Shown here in pieces: positions 1 through 7,261 of a stretch of 44,792 nucleotides of DNA. Position numbers and translations under genes: made by a program. Within the stretch, counting starts at the first letter, position 1, and each line of letters starts with the position of its first letter. Where the stretch lies: positions 1 through 44,792 of IMG/VR virus record IMGVR_UViG_3300029922_000124. One strand, written 5' to 3'. This DNA comes from a virus. Below the pieces are notes generated by a model, which was given only the letters and a program-made list of their open reading frames with translations, had not been told where the DNA came from and did not search any database.

Positions 1-459
1 TGTCCTTAAAGTTGTAGCACCAACGATACCCCAGTTAGTATCATATCCTAGATTTGCAGGTGTGGAACTTACAACCCAAGGAGAAGTAGATTGAACTACG
101 GAGACAGAATCTGTTCCGCTAGCCAAAGTCCATGTTCGTCCTGTGGTCCAGGTTCCAGATTGAACTGCAGAAACTACATCTGCAGAAGTCAATGGACGTA
201 TAATTAGACGCCCACTAGAGTCGATTTGAATAGCCGATTGTTGAGTATTGGTTAAAGATGGGAAGACAGTATTAAACTGACCACCGATAAGTGCAGAAGC
301 ATTAGCCACGGTACCAGGCGTAACAGGACCATCGGAATAGTCCTTAACGGCCATATTGCCGTTAGCATCAGCACTAACATAATTAACGCTGTCGCCTGTA
401 GAGTCTTGCCCTACTATTTTTATTTCTGCACATCTGTCTATATAATTTTGGTCAGCCAT
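1..459 (-). CDS. Tail-fibre-like virion protein, C-terminus cut by window edge
   Basis: The reading frame runs without a stop from an ATG at 459 to the left edge, so 153 codons are visible and the C-terminus is missing. The visible part is rich in Ser, Thr, Val and Gly, like a beta-structured phage appendage. Near the edge it contains NWGIVGATTLR, which matches the first repeat of the next gene (NWGTVGATTLR), and both proteins share an LTxADVV segment further upstream. The two are therefore paralogous or domain-sharing virion proteins. A terminator hairpin for the upstream gene lies at 482-507, and a possible -10 box (TATAGG preceded by TGA) lies at 465-470, close to the start codon. The exact role (fibre, hinge or decoration) cannot be read from the sequence. 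Confidence 0.7.
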   Translation of the reverse strand, partial: MADQNYIDRCAEIKIVGQDSTGDSVNYVSADANGNMAVKDYSDGPVTPGTVANASALIGGQFNTVFPSLTNTQQSAIQIDSSGRLIIRPLTSADVVSAVQSGTWTTGRTWTLASGTDSVSVVQSTSPWVVSSTPANLGYDTNWGIVGATTLRT

Positions 460-464
460 ATGTA

Positions 465-470
465 CCTATA
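465..470 (-). promoter_or_regulatory. Possible extended -10 box before the edge gene
   Basis: On the minus strand TATAGG follows TGA, matching the extended -10 pattern seen at other sites in this window. No good -35 is visible because the upstream sequence is the arm of the terminator hairpin. The ATG lies only 5 nt downstream, so an mRNA from here would be leaderless. Weak. Confidence 0.3.
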
Positions 471-481
471 TCATATTTCAT

Positions 482-507
482 AAAAAAGCCGCGTCGTAAT
501 GCGCGGC
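482..507 (-). terminator. Intrinsic terminator after the repeat-bearing virion gene
   Basis: GCCGCG (488-493) pairs with CGCGGC (502-507), and on the minus strand the stem is followed by a run of six T (482-487). It lies 31 nt after the stop of the gene at 538-1749. A shorter T-run on the other side (509-512) means it could also act on the plus strand. Confidence 0.8.
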
Positions 508-537
508 CTTTTATATCTTGATTAAATTAGTAATTTA

Positions 538-1749
538 TTATACTTCTGTACCGCTAATGGTGCTATAGAGGTCCATAGCTTTCTTGTCTAGATTGGTACG
601 AATAATTTCAATGGTAGAGCCCGTTCCGCTTTCCAAAAACACCATTTCGTCCATGTCTATCGTAATGTTTGGATTTGCGGTGGAATTGAACCCTACCCAG
701 ATACTAGAGTAGGTAGAACCATCAGGAGATATCCTAACTTCGATTTTCATAAGGCCAGATGCTGCAGCCCAAATTTTCTTACCTTGGAAGGTTTTAAGAG
801 CAGTGATCGTATAAATATGGTTGCTTGAAGCGCCAGCTGCAATTGCAGAAGCTGTATTGTAATTGTTGACTGGAGTACCGAGTGGAGCAGACGAGAACGA
901 TACTGGTACTGGGTTAGTAGCAGATACGTTCGCTCCAGCAACAGCTAAGTTAGCAGCTACGCGGAGAGTTTGAGCACCAGTGGCACCGTTGTTGTAGTCG
1001 GCAGCACCGGTAGCGTTACCGATTTGTGAAGCTACCCTTACAGTTTGAGCACCTACAGTTCCATAGTTGAAATCTGCAGAACCAGTAGCATTGCCGATCT
1101 CAGCAGCTACACGGAGAGTAGTAGCACCAACTGTTCCCCAGTTGTGATCTTCTGATAGTCCGACAGTCCAAGTTCCGTTTTGAGAAACTGGAATTGCACT
1201 TTGGTCTGACGAAATAACGACTGGCAAAGAGTTCGCCATCGTCTTTTGGCCCAAGGAGATAGCCGAACCGCCAACTTGCGTTAGGTTTTGAGTCCAAGGT
1301 CCACCGGATTGAGTTACGGCACCAATTACGTTTGTGCCAGCAGGAAGAGGCTCAGTTACAGTAACTTTAGCTTCGCCAGCAGCGGTATACGCTTGAGAAT
1401 TGGTTCCATCAGTAGGACGTACAAACCATCCACCAGCAGCACTAGACGCCGATCCTTGGTTGGCAGTAACAACGTCTGCTGCAGTAAGCGCACGAATTTG
1501 ACGAGGGTCAATCTGCACGCCGCCTACGTCGATACCTACGTCAAGAGCGCGTTGAGCGCCATTGACTTGGGAAGTAACTGCGTTACCGGCTCCATCGAAA
1601 AGCTTTGATCCGATGAGACCAGCACTATCGATGCCTAAAAATTGTGTGGTAGGATTGGTCCCATCGCCAATTTTGACGATGATATCATCTGGCAATACCT
1701 GGCCAGGTAACTGTGATCGGACTGGTAATTCTGATGCTATATCTGACAT
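538..1749 (-). CDS. Virion appendage protein with three 25-residue repeats
   Basis: A 403-residue protein with no recognised enzyme motif. Its middle (about residues 200-275) has tandem units of the form DxNxGxxGAxTxRVAxxIGNATGxA, a pattern typical of repeat-built phage tail or fibre proteins. Residues 1-60 (IIVKIGDGTNPTTQFLGID) look like a virion-attachment or hinge start, and the last 100 residues form a Ser/Thr/Ile-rich, probably beta-sandwich region. The unit also occurs in the edge gene at 1-459. It lies downstream of other tail genes on the same strand and ends before the terminator at 482-507. Fibre or decoration function is inferred from composition, repeats and position. Confidence 0.7.
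   Translation of the reverse strand: MSDIASELPVRSQLPGQVLPDDIIVKIGDGTNPTTQFLGIDSAGLIGSKLFDGAGNAVTSQVNGAQRALDVGIDVGGVQIDPRQIRALTAADVVTANQGSASSAAGGWFVRPTDGTNSQAYTAAGEAKVTVTEPLPAGTNVIGAVTQSGGPWTQNLTQVGGSAISLGQKTMANSLPVVISSDQSAIPVSQNGTWTVGLSEDHNWGTVGATTLRVAAEIGNATGSADFNYGTVGAQTVRVASQIGNATGAADYNNGATGAQTLRVAANLAVAGANVSATNPVPVSFSSAPLGTPVNNYNTASAIAAGASSNHIYTITALKTFQGKKIWAAASGLMKIEVRISPDGSTYSSIWVGFNSTANPNITIDMDEMVFLESGTGSTIEIIRTNLDKKAMDLYSTISGTEV
925..1149 (-). repeat. Three tandem 75-bp repeats inside a virion gene
   Basis: Three in-frame 25-codon units begin with D-H-N-W-G, D-F-N-Y-G and D-Y-N-N-G. The first two end in IGNATG plus two residues; the third diverges at its end. Another unit begins at the left edge of the window in the neighbouring gene, so copies in two adjacent genes could recombine. 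Confidence 0.8.
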
Positions 1750-1764
1750 TCTTCTGTCCTCTTA

Positions 1765-1953
1765 TTAGCTAGCTTGCATATCCGCAAGTTGTTTGGTCAA
1801 TTCATCTTCTTTTGCTTGGGAAATCGCTATGTTGGCGTTAAGACGCGCAATGTTTTCCATATGGTCTTCGATACGGACTTCCATATCGAGTTTGGAGGCA
1901 TAGACTCTCGCAAGTTCAGCTTTTACTTTCTTAAGTTCTAGTGGTGTTGCCAT
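1765..1953 (-). CDS. Small coiled-coil protein
   Basis: A 62-residue protein that is almost wholly helical and charged, with heptad-like spacing of Leu, Ile and Ala across residues 5-58 (LELKKVKAELARVYASKLD). It starts with an ATG behind an AAGGA site and lies between two virion genes on the same strand with short gaps. This size and coiled-coil nature fit a small trimerising or chaperone-like accessory of a tail fibre, but no family is recognised and the function is unknown. Confidence 0.65.
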   Translation of the reverse strand: MATPLELKKVKAELARVYASKLDMEVRIEDHMENIARLNANIAISQAKEDELTKQLADMQAS

Positions 1954-1989
1954 ACGTATTTCCTTCTCGTTAAAGATTGTTATTGCTAA

Positions 1990-2874
1990 TTAGATTGTTA
2001 TCTCAAATACTTGAATTCGTGCATCAAAATTGGCTGGAGAGGGCCTATTATGTAAAATTGTGACTTTAACATTATCGCCAGGTTGTAGAATTAATCCATT
2101 ATCTTGGCCCGTCGTAAAATCGAATTCCACATTGAAACCACCAGCGTAATAGGTTCTTAAGAGTGCAATGGCGACATTGTTGACTAATACGGTATATGTA
2201 CCGATGTTTTCACCAGATCCTTCGCAGCGTTCTAATATGGAGGTTTTATTGAGAGGTACCGTATACTGTACAATTGTAGTGGTGGCTCCAGAAATAACTG
2301 CGGCGGCGCTGCCAAATACGTTCTTGACTGTATCGGTGGTACCTGTAGAGGGCAGGATATTGACGTTAATCGAACCATCAGCATTGGGTTCTAGGATATT
2401 CCCATTAGATCCAACTACTTCCACCTGGCCAATGGATACAGTGCCATCGAAAACGATGGGCATTGGGTTGTTCTTATCGTAGAAATTACCGTATTGGTCT
2501 ACAAAGACCACTCTATCGGCTACGGTGGGGTCTGATTCGTAGACCGCTTTATAGTGGTCACCATCGGGCGGGTTCGCTGTTTTACCCTGCTCTGCAGCCC
2601 CTATAGTGGCTCCAGCGGCCAAAGTATAGGCAGAGATATCATAAGGCATCCAAGACGTTACATTGGCGCTTGGAGGCCCTACTATGAGCATAGTAGGGGA
2701 CAGAACCTTCATGATTTTAACGTTTATGGGTGTAGGGAGTGTGGAGGAGGAGAGATAGGCTATTTGCTTGGTTTTAAAACCAGCCGTATTAGCTAGCGTA
2801 ATAATACCTTGTGCGGTACCATCAGCCGTAAATGCTTGCGGTGGAACTACGTTCCAACTACGTTCTAGCGCCAT
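1990..2874 (-). CDS. Putative tail/baseplate-associated virion protein
   Basis: A 294-residue protein of mostly beta-type composition with no enzyme motif. The N-terminal part (ITLANTAGFKTKQIAYLSS) and the central GSNGNILEPNADGSINVNI segment resemble linker and adhesion regions found in phage tail appendages. The C-terminal 120 residues look like a compact beta-sandwich ending in FEITI. It is first of the run of appendage genes after the tRNA cluster, with an AAGGGA ribosome site before its ATG. The virion assignment rests on composition and position. Confidence 0.6.
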   Translation of the reverse strand: MALERSWNVVPPQAFTADGTAQGIITLANTAGFKTKQIAYLSSSTLPTPINVKIMKVLSPTMLIVGPPSANVTSWMPYDISAYTLAAGATIGAAEQGKTANPPDGDHYKAVYESDPTVADRVVFVDQYGNFYDKNNPMPIVFDGTVSIGQVEVVGSNGNILEPNADGSINVNILPSTGTTDTVKNVFGSAAAVISGATTTIVQYTVPLNKTSILERCEGSGENIGTYTVLVNNVAIALLRTYYAGGFNVEFDFTTGQDNGLILQPGDNVKVTILHNRPSPANFDARIQVFEITI

Positions 2875-2930
2875 ATCCCATTTCCCTTGATCTACAACCC
2901 TATGTAGATATAGGTAAGATTAGGACAAAA

Positions 2931-3005
2931 TGGCTGCGCAGCCTGGGATCGAACCAGGGACCACACGATTAACAGTCGTGCGCTCTACCTCTGAGCTACT
3001 GCGCA
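2931..3005 (-). tRNA. tRNA-Asn (GTT)
   Basis: A full cloverleaf with a 7-bp acceptor (TGCGCAG with CTGCGCA), anticodon loop CTGTTAA, a CCTGG/CCAGG T-stem with loop TTCGATC, and encoded CCA at 2931-2933. The first ten bases of the tRNA overlap the end of the neighbouring HNH gene. Confidence 0.95.
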
Positions 3006-3454
3006 ATGTTTTTACTTCCAAAATTATCTGTTTGAGAGTGGCAATTAGGGCATAGAAATCGTAAGTTTTCTAATGAATTGTCTCTCCAGTTTCCGCTTAT
3101 ATGATCCACATGAAGCGTTAACTTTTTGTCGTTATATAGAGTTCCCGTTCCACATTCTTTACAAACTTGGGCAACGCCGCTTTCCACCATAGCTCTAGTT
3201 AATTGGTGACTCTTTATTCGCCTGTCGTCTTTATAAATCAGGATATCTTTTACGTCTTTTCTCCGGTTTGAAATTTTACCCCTATTAATTGCCTGTCCAA
3301 GAAAGTGAGAAGTATCTATCCCAAATTTTCTAATCTTTTCAGATATATAGCTATGAGTACCACCGTTTTCTTTTAAGTCAAGTTTCCTTAATACTTGAGC
3401 TATAGAAGTACAGTCTTTTGTCGCTGATTCTAAAATTTCCTTTGTATATTTCAT
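2996..3454 (-). CDS. HNH homing endonuclease overlapping tRNA-Asn
   Basis: A free-standing HNH endonuclease of about 152 residues. The N-terminal helix-turn-helix-like region begins MKYTKEILESATKDCTS and leads to GIDTSHFLGQ, the usual start of this phage family. The C-terminal half has a CKECGTG zinc knuckle, the HVDHISGNWRDNSLENLR catalytic HNH core and CPNCHSQ. I place the start at 3454 because the family begins there; a start at 3475 would add seven residues. The stop codon lies inside the tRNA-Asn gene, so the 3' end of the gene and the 5' end of the tRNA share ten bases. This fits insertion next to a tRNA target. Confidence 0.9.
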   Translation of the reverse strand: MKYTKEILESATKDCTSIAQVLRKLDLKENGGTHSYISEKIRKFGIDTSHFLGQAINRGKISNRRKDVKDILIYKDDRRIKSHQLTRAMVESGVAQVCKECGTGTLYNDKKLTLHVDHISGNWRDNSLENLRFLCPNCHSQTDNFGSKNIAQ

Positions 3455-3500
3455 ACAGTAAAGATTATAGCTCATATTCCAGTATCTTTACTACTAAAAA

Positions 3501-3587
3501 TGGTACCCCTCAAGAGACTCGAACTCTTACATCCTTTCGGACACGGCGTTCTAAGCACCGCGCGTCTACCAATTCCGCCAAAGGGGC
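3501..3587 (-). tRNA. tRNA-Leu (TAG)
   Basis: An 87-nt class II tRNA with a long variable arm (GCCGTGTCCGAAAGGAT region), anticodon loop CTTAGAA, T-loop TTCGAGT and encoded CCA at 3501-3503. The first acceptor pair is a G-T wobble. Confidence 0.93.
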
Positions 3588-3597
3588 ATATCGTTAA

Positions 3598-3673
3598 TGG
3601 GCTGCCTGATGGGACTCGCACCCACTTAGTCTGTCTTCACAGGACAGGGCCTCGACTCTTCGGCCTCAGACAA
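3598..3673 (-). tRNA. tRNA-His (GTG)
   Basis: Anticodon loop CTGTGAA, T-arm GTGGG/CCCAT with loop TGCGAGT, acceptor TTGTCTG/CAGGCAG, and C as discriminator, the histidine signature. CCA is encoded at 3598-3600. The base before the acceptor is T, not the G normally found at position -1 of tRNA-His, and only one base lies between acceptor and D-stem. Confidence 0.85.
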
Positions 3674-3684
3674 ATCGTTATAAA

Positions 3685-3774
3685 TGGTCTAACAAGAAGG
3701 AGTTGAACCTCCGAAGCCCCGAAGGGCTCCAGTTTTACAGACTGGTGTAGCTAACCGGCAGCTACCTTTGTTAG
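3685..3774 (-). tRNA. tRNA-Tyr (GTA)
   Basis: A 90-nt class II tRNA. Acceptor CTAACAA/TTGTTAG, anticodon stem CCAGT/ACTGG with loop CTGTAAA, a long variable arm around GCCCTTCGGGGC, and encoded CCA at 3685-3687. Confidence 0.93.
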
Positions 3775-3781
3775 ATGAAAA

Positions 3782-3859
3782 TGGTCTAGTAGGCAAGATT
3801 TGAACTTGCGTCCTTTCGCTTCCAGGGCGAACCGTCTGGCCAGGCTGACTTACTACTAG
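3782..3859 (-). tRNA. tRNA-Pro (TGG) with an unusual anticodon loop
   Basis: The cloverleaf is good: acceptor CTAGTAG/CTACTAG, T-stem GCAAG/CTTGC, encoded CCA at 3782-3784. The C1-G72 pair with A73 is the bacterial tRNA-Pro signature. The anticodon stem TTCGC/GCGAA encloses CCTGGAA, giving anticodon TGG but C instead of the near-universal T at position 33. Shifting the register to put T at 33 gives GGA (Ser), but there is no long variable arm, so Pro is preferred. Confidence 0.75.
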
Positions 3860-3878
3860 TTGTGTTTGCGCGTATCGC

Positions 3879-3908
3879 TGCATAAAATCTCCAAAGTTTA
3901 AAAGCAAA
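3879..3908 (-). promoter_or_regulatory. Possible promoter of the tRNA cluster
   Basis: On the minus strand TTGCTT (3903-3908) and TATGCA (3879-3884) are 18 nt apart, just upstream of tRNA-Pro. The -35 lies in the T-tract of the terminator at 3901-3938. The -10 is imperfect, so this is tentative. Confidence 0.35.
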
Positions 3909-3938
3909 AGCCCTCGATGCGTTTCCGCAGAGGGCTTG
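3901..3938 (-). terminator. Strong intrinsic terminator with GAAA tetraloop
   Basis: On the minus strand AAGCCCTC (3931-3938) pairs with GAGGGCTT (3909-3916), continued by TGCG-GAAA-CGCA with a 2-nt bulge. This gives about 12 bp and a GNRA loop, followed by TTTTGCTTTT. It lies upstream of the tRNA cluster, so it ends a separate short transcript. Confidence 0.85.
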
Positions 3939-4039
3939 GGGAGTAACAGACAAAAATAATCAACAAGCCCTTACATATGTGGGTTCCTAGGATGTGGGAG
4001 TAGATTATTGAGTTTGAACTGTTTCATAGCTTATAGATT
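3909..4039 (-). ncRNA. Candidate small RNA or attenuated leader
   Basis: About 130 nt lie between a promoter (4046-4074) and a strong terminator (3901-3938) with no recognisable gene. A transcript would start near 4039. It contains an 18-codon ATG frame (4006 down to 3950) reading MKQFKLNNLLPHPRNPHM, with only a distant GAGG upstream. It could be a small regulatory RNA, a leader that attenuates the tRNA operon, or a micro-protein. No family is recognised. Confidence 0.45.
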
Positions 4040-4045
4040 ACCTCT

Positions 4046-4074
4046 ATCATATTCCAAATGCAAGTTTAAAACAA
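4046..4074 (-). promoter_or_regulatory. Sigma70-like promoter embedded in a terminator tail
   Basis: On the minus strand TTGTTT (4069-4074) and TATGAT (4046-4051) are exactly 17 nt apart. The -35 overlaps the T-run of the terminator at 4073-4099. It would drive the short unit ending at 3901 and, by read-through, the tRNA cluster. Confidence 0.55.
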
Positions 4075-4099
4075 AAAATGCCCCAGATTTCTCTGGAGC
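4073..4099 (-). terminator. Intrinsic terminator after the tail-tube gene
   Basis: On the minus strand the 8-bp stem GCTCCAGA/TCTGGGGC (one T-G wobble) encloses a GAAA loop and is followed by six T (4073-4078). It begins 28 nt after the stop of the gene at 4127-4579. Confidence 0.8.
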
Positions 4100-4126
4100 C
4101 CTTTGTCACTTTTCAGTGGTTTCGGA

Positions 4127-4579
4127 TTAAGGCAGGCTTACGGCCCCTGCACTTTCGTCTTGATCGCCAGATTCATCGCTAAGTCTGAGACCAGTATAGT
4201 TGATGGTGATTCTAGAAGTAGCCCTTGCATTGTGATTGCCATTCATTGAGTTTGGCACGCAACCGATAGCAGTGAGTATAGTAGACCCAGACTGGCGATC
4301 AACGATAGCAAGAGTTACGCCTTCGAGCGTCAAGAGGTCTTGAAGCTTTGGTACTGCGGGTAGAACGTGTGGGCCTTGGCCTACGATCCTAAATCCAGAG
4401 CAAGAGATCGTCACAGCTTCGTAAGAAGTAGGGGTGATCTCGTCTGGGCTGTAGCGGCCCAAGAGATGAATTGGTTCGGTGCCGATGTTCATGTTGTATG
4501 TACAAGTTTCGTAAATACCAACCAGTTGGTTGTTTACGTAGACTTTGGCTCGCGCCCCAGTAAGGACTTTGCTAGGCAT
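4127..4579 (-). CDS. Putative tail tube protein
   Basis: A 150-residue, beta-rich protein lying directly after the tail sheath in transcription order, separated only by a homing endonuclease. The sheath-then-tube order is conserved in contractile-tail phages, and the size fits a tube subunit. The start (KVLTGARAKVYVNNQLVGIY) resembles tube proteins that begin with a gained-strand 'variable plus name of own interface' region, followed by GRYSPDEITPTSYEAVTISC and a C-terminal strand ITINYTGLRL. It has an AAGGAG ribosome site and its own terminator. The tube call is mostly from position; another small virion protein is possible. Confidence 0.6.
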   Translation of the reverse strand: MPSKVLTGARAKVYVNNQLVGIYETCTYNMNIGTEPIHLLGRYSPDEITPTSYEAVTISCSGFRIVGQGPHVLPAVPKLQDLLTLEGVTLAIVDRQSGSTILTAIGCVPNSMNGNHNARATSRITINYTGLRLSDESGDQDESAGAVSLP

Positions 4580-4582
4580 TGT

Positions 4583-5083
4583 TTATATCTCCTTATATTT
4601 AAAGATTAACGTGCCATTTACCTTATAATTCTTGCGAATTGATTCAGCTATAGAGCCGATTCTTAAGCCAAGCTGATTGCACGCTTCAGTTTGACTGTTA
4701 AATTCTTCTCCAGTATTCACGCATATCACTTTTTTGTGAAAGTAAGGACGCGTAATACCTTGAAGAGATTGAGATATCTTTTCTTTTGTGGATTCAGAAT
4801 GCATTCCATTCTCGCCACCACTTCTTAAATTATAACCAGTAGAAACCGTATTAAGTTGACTAATCCAATCAATCTCTTTCTTGTTCAGTTCTTCTATTGA
4901 ATTAGCTTCATCAATGACTTCAAACGAGAAGTTGTCTTTCCCATATTTGTGAATTGCCTTACCTATTACAGTTCCAAACGTATTGGTAGACTTATGTCTA
5001 AGCCACCTGTCGTTTGGATTTTGAATAGTTTGGCCAACGTATTTTTTACCGTTGACCAAATTTGTAATTAGGTAGACGTACAT
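4583..5083 (-). CDS. GIY-YIG homing endonuclease
   Basis: A 166-residue free-standing GIY-YIG nuclease. The catalytic domain starts at residue 1 with MYVYLITNLVNGKKYVGQT (the Y-L-I...K-Y-V-G form of GIY-YIG). The conserved Arg is in DRWLRHK, the glutamate in the EELNKKEIDWI helix and the Asn in GYNLRSGG. Residues 95-166 hold a NUMOD3-like STKEKISQSLQG segment and a helix-turn-helix-like DNA-binding tail. It sits precisely between sheath and tube genes with 3-10 nt gaps and does not interrupt either. Confidence 0.93.
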   Translation of the reverse strand: MYVYLITNLVNGKKYVGQTIQNPNDRWLRHKSTNTFGTVIGKAIHKYGKDNFSFEVIDEANSIEELNKKEIDWISQLNTVSTGYNLRSGGENGMHSESTKEKISQSLQGITRPYFHKKVICVNTGEEFNSQTEACNQLGLRIGSIAESIRKNYKVNGTLIFKYKEI

Positions 5084-5093
5084 TAATCACCTA

Positions 5094-7250
5094 TTAAGCA
5101 GCGCTCTGAACTTGGCTGAAGTTGAGGTTGAGTGGGATAAAGTACACAGCGGTAGCGAGCTTGATCTCAACTCCAACGTCCATTTCAGGACCACTGATGC
5201 TGACACTTTGGTTCTTGTAACCAAGAGGAGCGTCGATGCTACCAGCGATCAATTTCAATTTCTTATAGCCATCCATTTTCTGAGCTAGATAGCTGAGAGC
5301 GGTAGCGGCGTCTACGTCGGCAAGAGACTTACCAACGAAGGCAACTTTGAAGCTTTGAGCTAGGTCTAGGGCGATAATGTCAGAGCAGTATACGGCCTGA
5401 ATGCTGTTGTATACGAAGTTGGTGTCATAACCGTAAGTGGTTTGGTCACTAACCCAGTACTCTCTCGTTGTATCTTTCGACAGGAACAAGAGACCAGCGT
5501 TTAGGGCGTCTTCTACATCACCAGGACTTCCAGAATCGAATCCAACTGGATCAAGGTAGCTGATTACGTTAGCAGCCTTGTTGACGATAGCTTTGTAGAA
5601 TCCACCAGCTTGCATACCGGCAGCGAGACACGAACCATACCAAGGAAGGTAGGTAGTGGCGACGCCGACCGAGTTGTCTTGAACGATTTGTTGCATCGTA
5701 AGCGAGCAGCGATAATTGCCAAGACCTTGAGCAGCTTCTTTGCAATTATTGTAAGTATCATTGATCGACAAGATACAGATACGGTGCCTCTTGAGCTTTG
5801 GCGTACTGTACTGAATACAGTGACTTTTCACAGCTGCGTTGATAGCAGAGATCGTGTAGGTGCTTGCGCTATCAGTATTCCCAGCAATGATATCTTGCGA
5901 AGAATCCTGAGAGAACAGGGGAACGATGATATTACACTGAATACCGGCAACTTGAGCTAGTGCGTTAACAATGTCAGCCGACTGCGTAGCGCCGCGAGCA
6001 CCACCAGACAAGAATACGGCATTTGCCATTGGGGCAGGAAGACCAGCTTCTCCGGTAATAGCAGGAACGAAGTTAAGAGAAAGCGAGTTAGCAATAGCAG
6101 CTTGGAAATCAAAAGCAGATTTCTTGATGCGTCCTGGAGTCAAGCTAGCAGCACTAGAAGCGATACCGATAGCTGTCACAAGGTCCAAAGTATTTTTTGG
6201 AGGCAATTGTTGAGCAGTAGCAGCACTTACAGCAGTATAGCCAGCTTGCGAAGAAATAAACGAAGCGAGGTCAGCAATAGTCCTGAATTGCGATAGATCA
6301 ATAGTAAGACTGGTGCCGCTACCACCGGTTACAGTAGTAGTCAAAATACCAGCAGCCGAGATCGTCAGAGTACCGGTAGTACCTTGATAACCTACGAAAA
6401 GACCTACTACGGCATTTACATCAATCGTTTCACTAACGTTAATGTCAGGACGAACGATGCTAACTTCTACGCCAGGTTCTTGAGAAGATACGGCTAGAAT
6501 AGTAGGAAGACCTAGGGAAGCAAGGTCTCCAGGAGTAGAATCTACCAATTCAAGAGCTTTGCTCCAGCCTTTACGGTAAGCGCCAGCATCTGGACTTACG
6601 TCGAGTTGAATAGAGCTAGGGGCAGCACCAGCAGAGGCTATTACGCCAGCGGGAAGAACAGAGTTAAGTTCTGTCACAAGGTGAGGGATAGTGTCGTGAG
6701 CGCCAGTGGTGCCGCTAAGGGCTACGGCGACTAGAGCGCCGCCATTGATTCTAACGCTAAAGGTAGCACCGTTAAGAGGTGCGCCAAGAGCAGGAATGGT
6801 ACCGCCAGCTACTTCTGGAGCTGCTTCAACATTGATGGAGCTAATTTGGTACTTGTACAGATTACCAGGAAGACCCCAGTTTTTATCAAACAGGGTACCA
6901 TAGTCAGTATCTACAAGGGCAGAAGCTTTCGTGCCAGAGTTCGTCTTAACGAGATACACAGCATTAGCGGTGCCCGTGATATCGGAATCGTTAGAAGGAG
7001 CCGACAGGGCGCGCATAGCATCAACTAGCTGACCGCTGACATACATAGCTTGAACTTTGGCGAGCTGATCTGGAGTAAACTTGTTATTGGCCAATACTAC
7101 GCTCTGGTAGCTAGGGCCACCGTCTGCTTCGCCAATAATAACGATGATACCCGAAGAACCGAGTCCTACTGGATTACTTTGTACAGTAATGTTAGGATAA
7201 CTGTCAGGAATATTGGTATTTACGAAAGATGTTACTAGTCTTAGTGACAT
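5094..7250 (-). CDS. Contractile tail sheath protein
   Basis: A 718-residue protein of the phage tail-sheath family. The start (LVTSFVNTNIPDSYPNITVQ) and the early GLGSSGIIVIIGEADGG segment are sheath-like. The C-terminal third holds the usual conserved sheath domain, with VYNSIQAVYCSDIIALDLAQSF... reduced to short stretches such as LAQKMDGYKKLKLIAGS and the last beta strands AVYFIPLNLNF. It forms the contractile outer layer around the tail tube, so the phage is a myovirus. The length is at the upper end for sheaths, with a Ser/Thr/Ala-rich insertion around residues 150-400 that is probably surface-exposed. It has an AAGGAG-type site. Confidence 0.8.
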   Translation of the reverse strand: MSLRLVTSFVNTNIPDSYPNITVQSNPVGLGSSGIIVIIGEADGGPSYQSVVLANNKFTPDQLAKVQAMYVSGQLVDAMRALSAPSNDSDITGTANAVYLVKTNSGTKASALVDTDYGTLFDKNWGLPGNLYKYQISSINVEAAPEVAGGTIPALGAPLNGATFSVRINGGALVAVALSGTTGAHDTIPHLVTELNSVLPAGVIASAGAAPSSIQLDVSPDAGAYRKGWSKALELVDSTPGDLASLGLPTILAVSSQEPGVEVSIVRPDINVSETIDVNAVVGLFVGYQGTTGTLTISAAGILTTTVTGGSGTSLTIDLSQFRTIADLASFISSQAGYTAVSAATAQQLPPKNTLDLVTAIGIASSAASLTPGRIKKSAFDFQAAIANSLSLNFVPAITGEAGLPAPMANAVFLSGGARGATQSADIVNALAQVAGIQCNIIVPLFSQDSSQDIIAGNTDSASTYTISAINAAVKSHCIQYSTPKLKRHRICILSINDTYNNCKEAAQGLGNYRCSLTMQQIVQDNSVGVATTYLPWYGSCLAAGMQAGGFYKAIVNKAANVISYLDPVGFDSGSPGDVEDALNAGLLFLSKDTTREYWVSDQTTYGYDTNFVYNSIQAVYCSDIIALDLAQSFKVAFVGKSLADVDAATALSYLAQKMDGYKKLKLIAGSIDAPLGYKNQSVSISGPEMDVGVEIKLATAVYFIPLNLNFSQVQSAA

Positions 7251-7261
7251 TGAAATTCTCC

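Noticed and set aside
3500-3907. Open frames crossing the tRNA cluster, such as a product starting MVPLKRLELLHPFGHG
   Set aside because: These are well-known spurious translations of tRNA genes; the cloverleaf structures explain the sequence.
3950-4006. A ParB-like peptide (LLPHPRNP)
   Set aside because: The frame is only 18 codons and lacks the rest of the ParB N-terminal domain; similarity of eight residues is not evidence.
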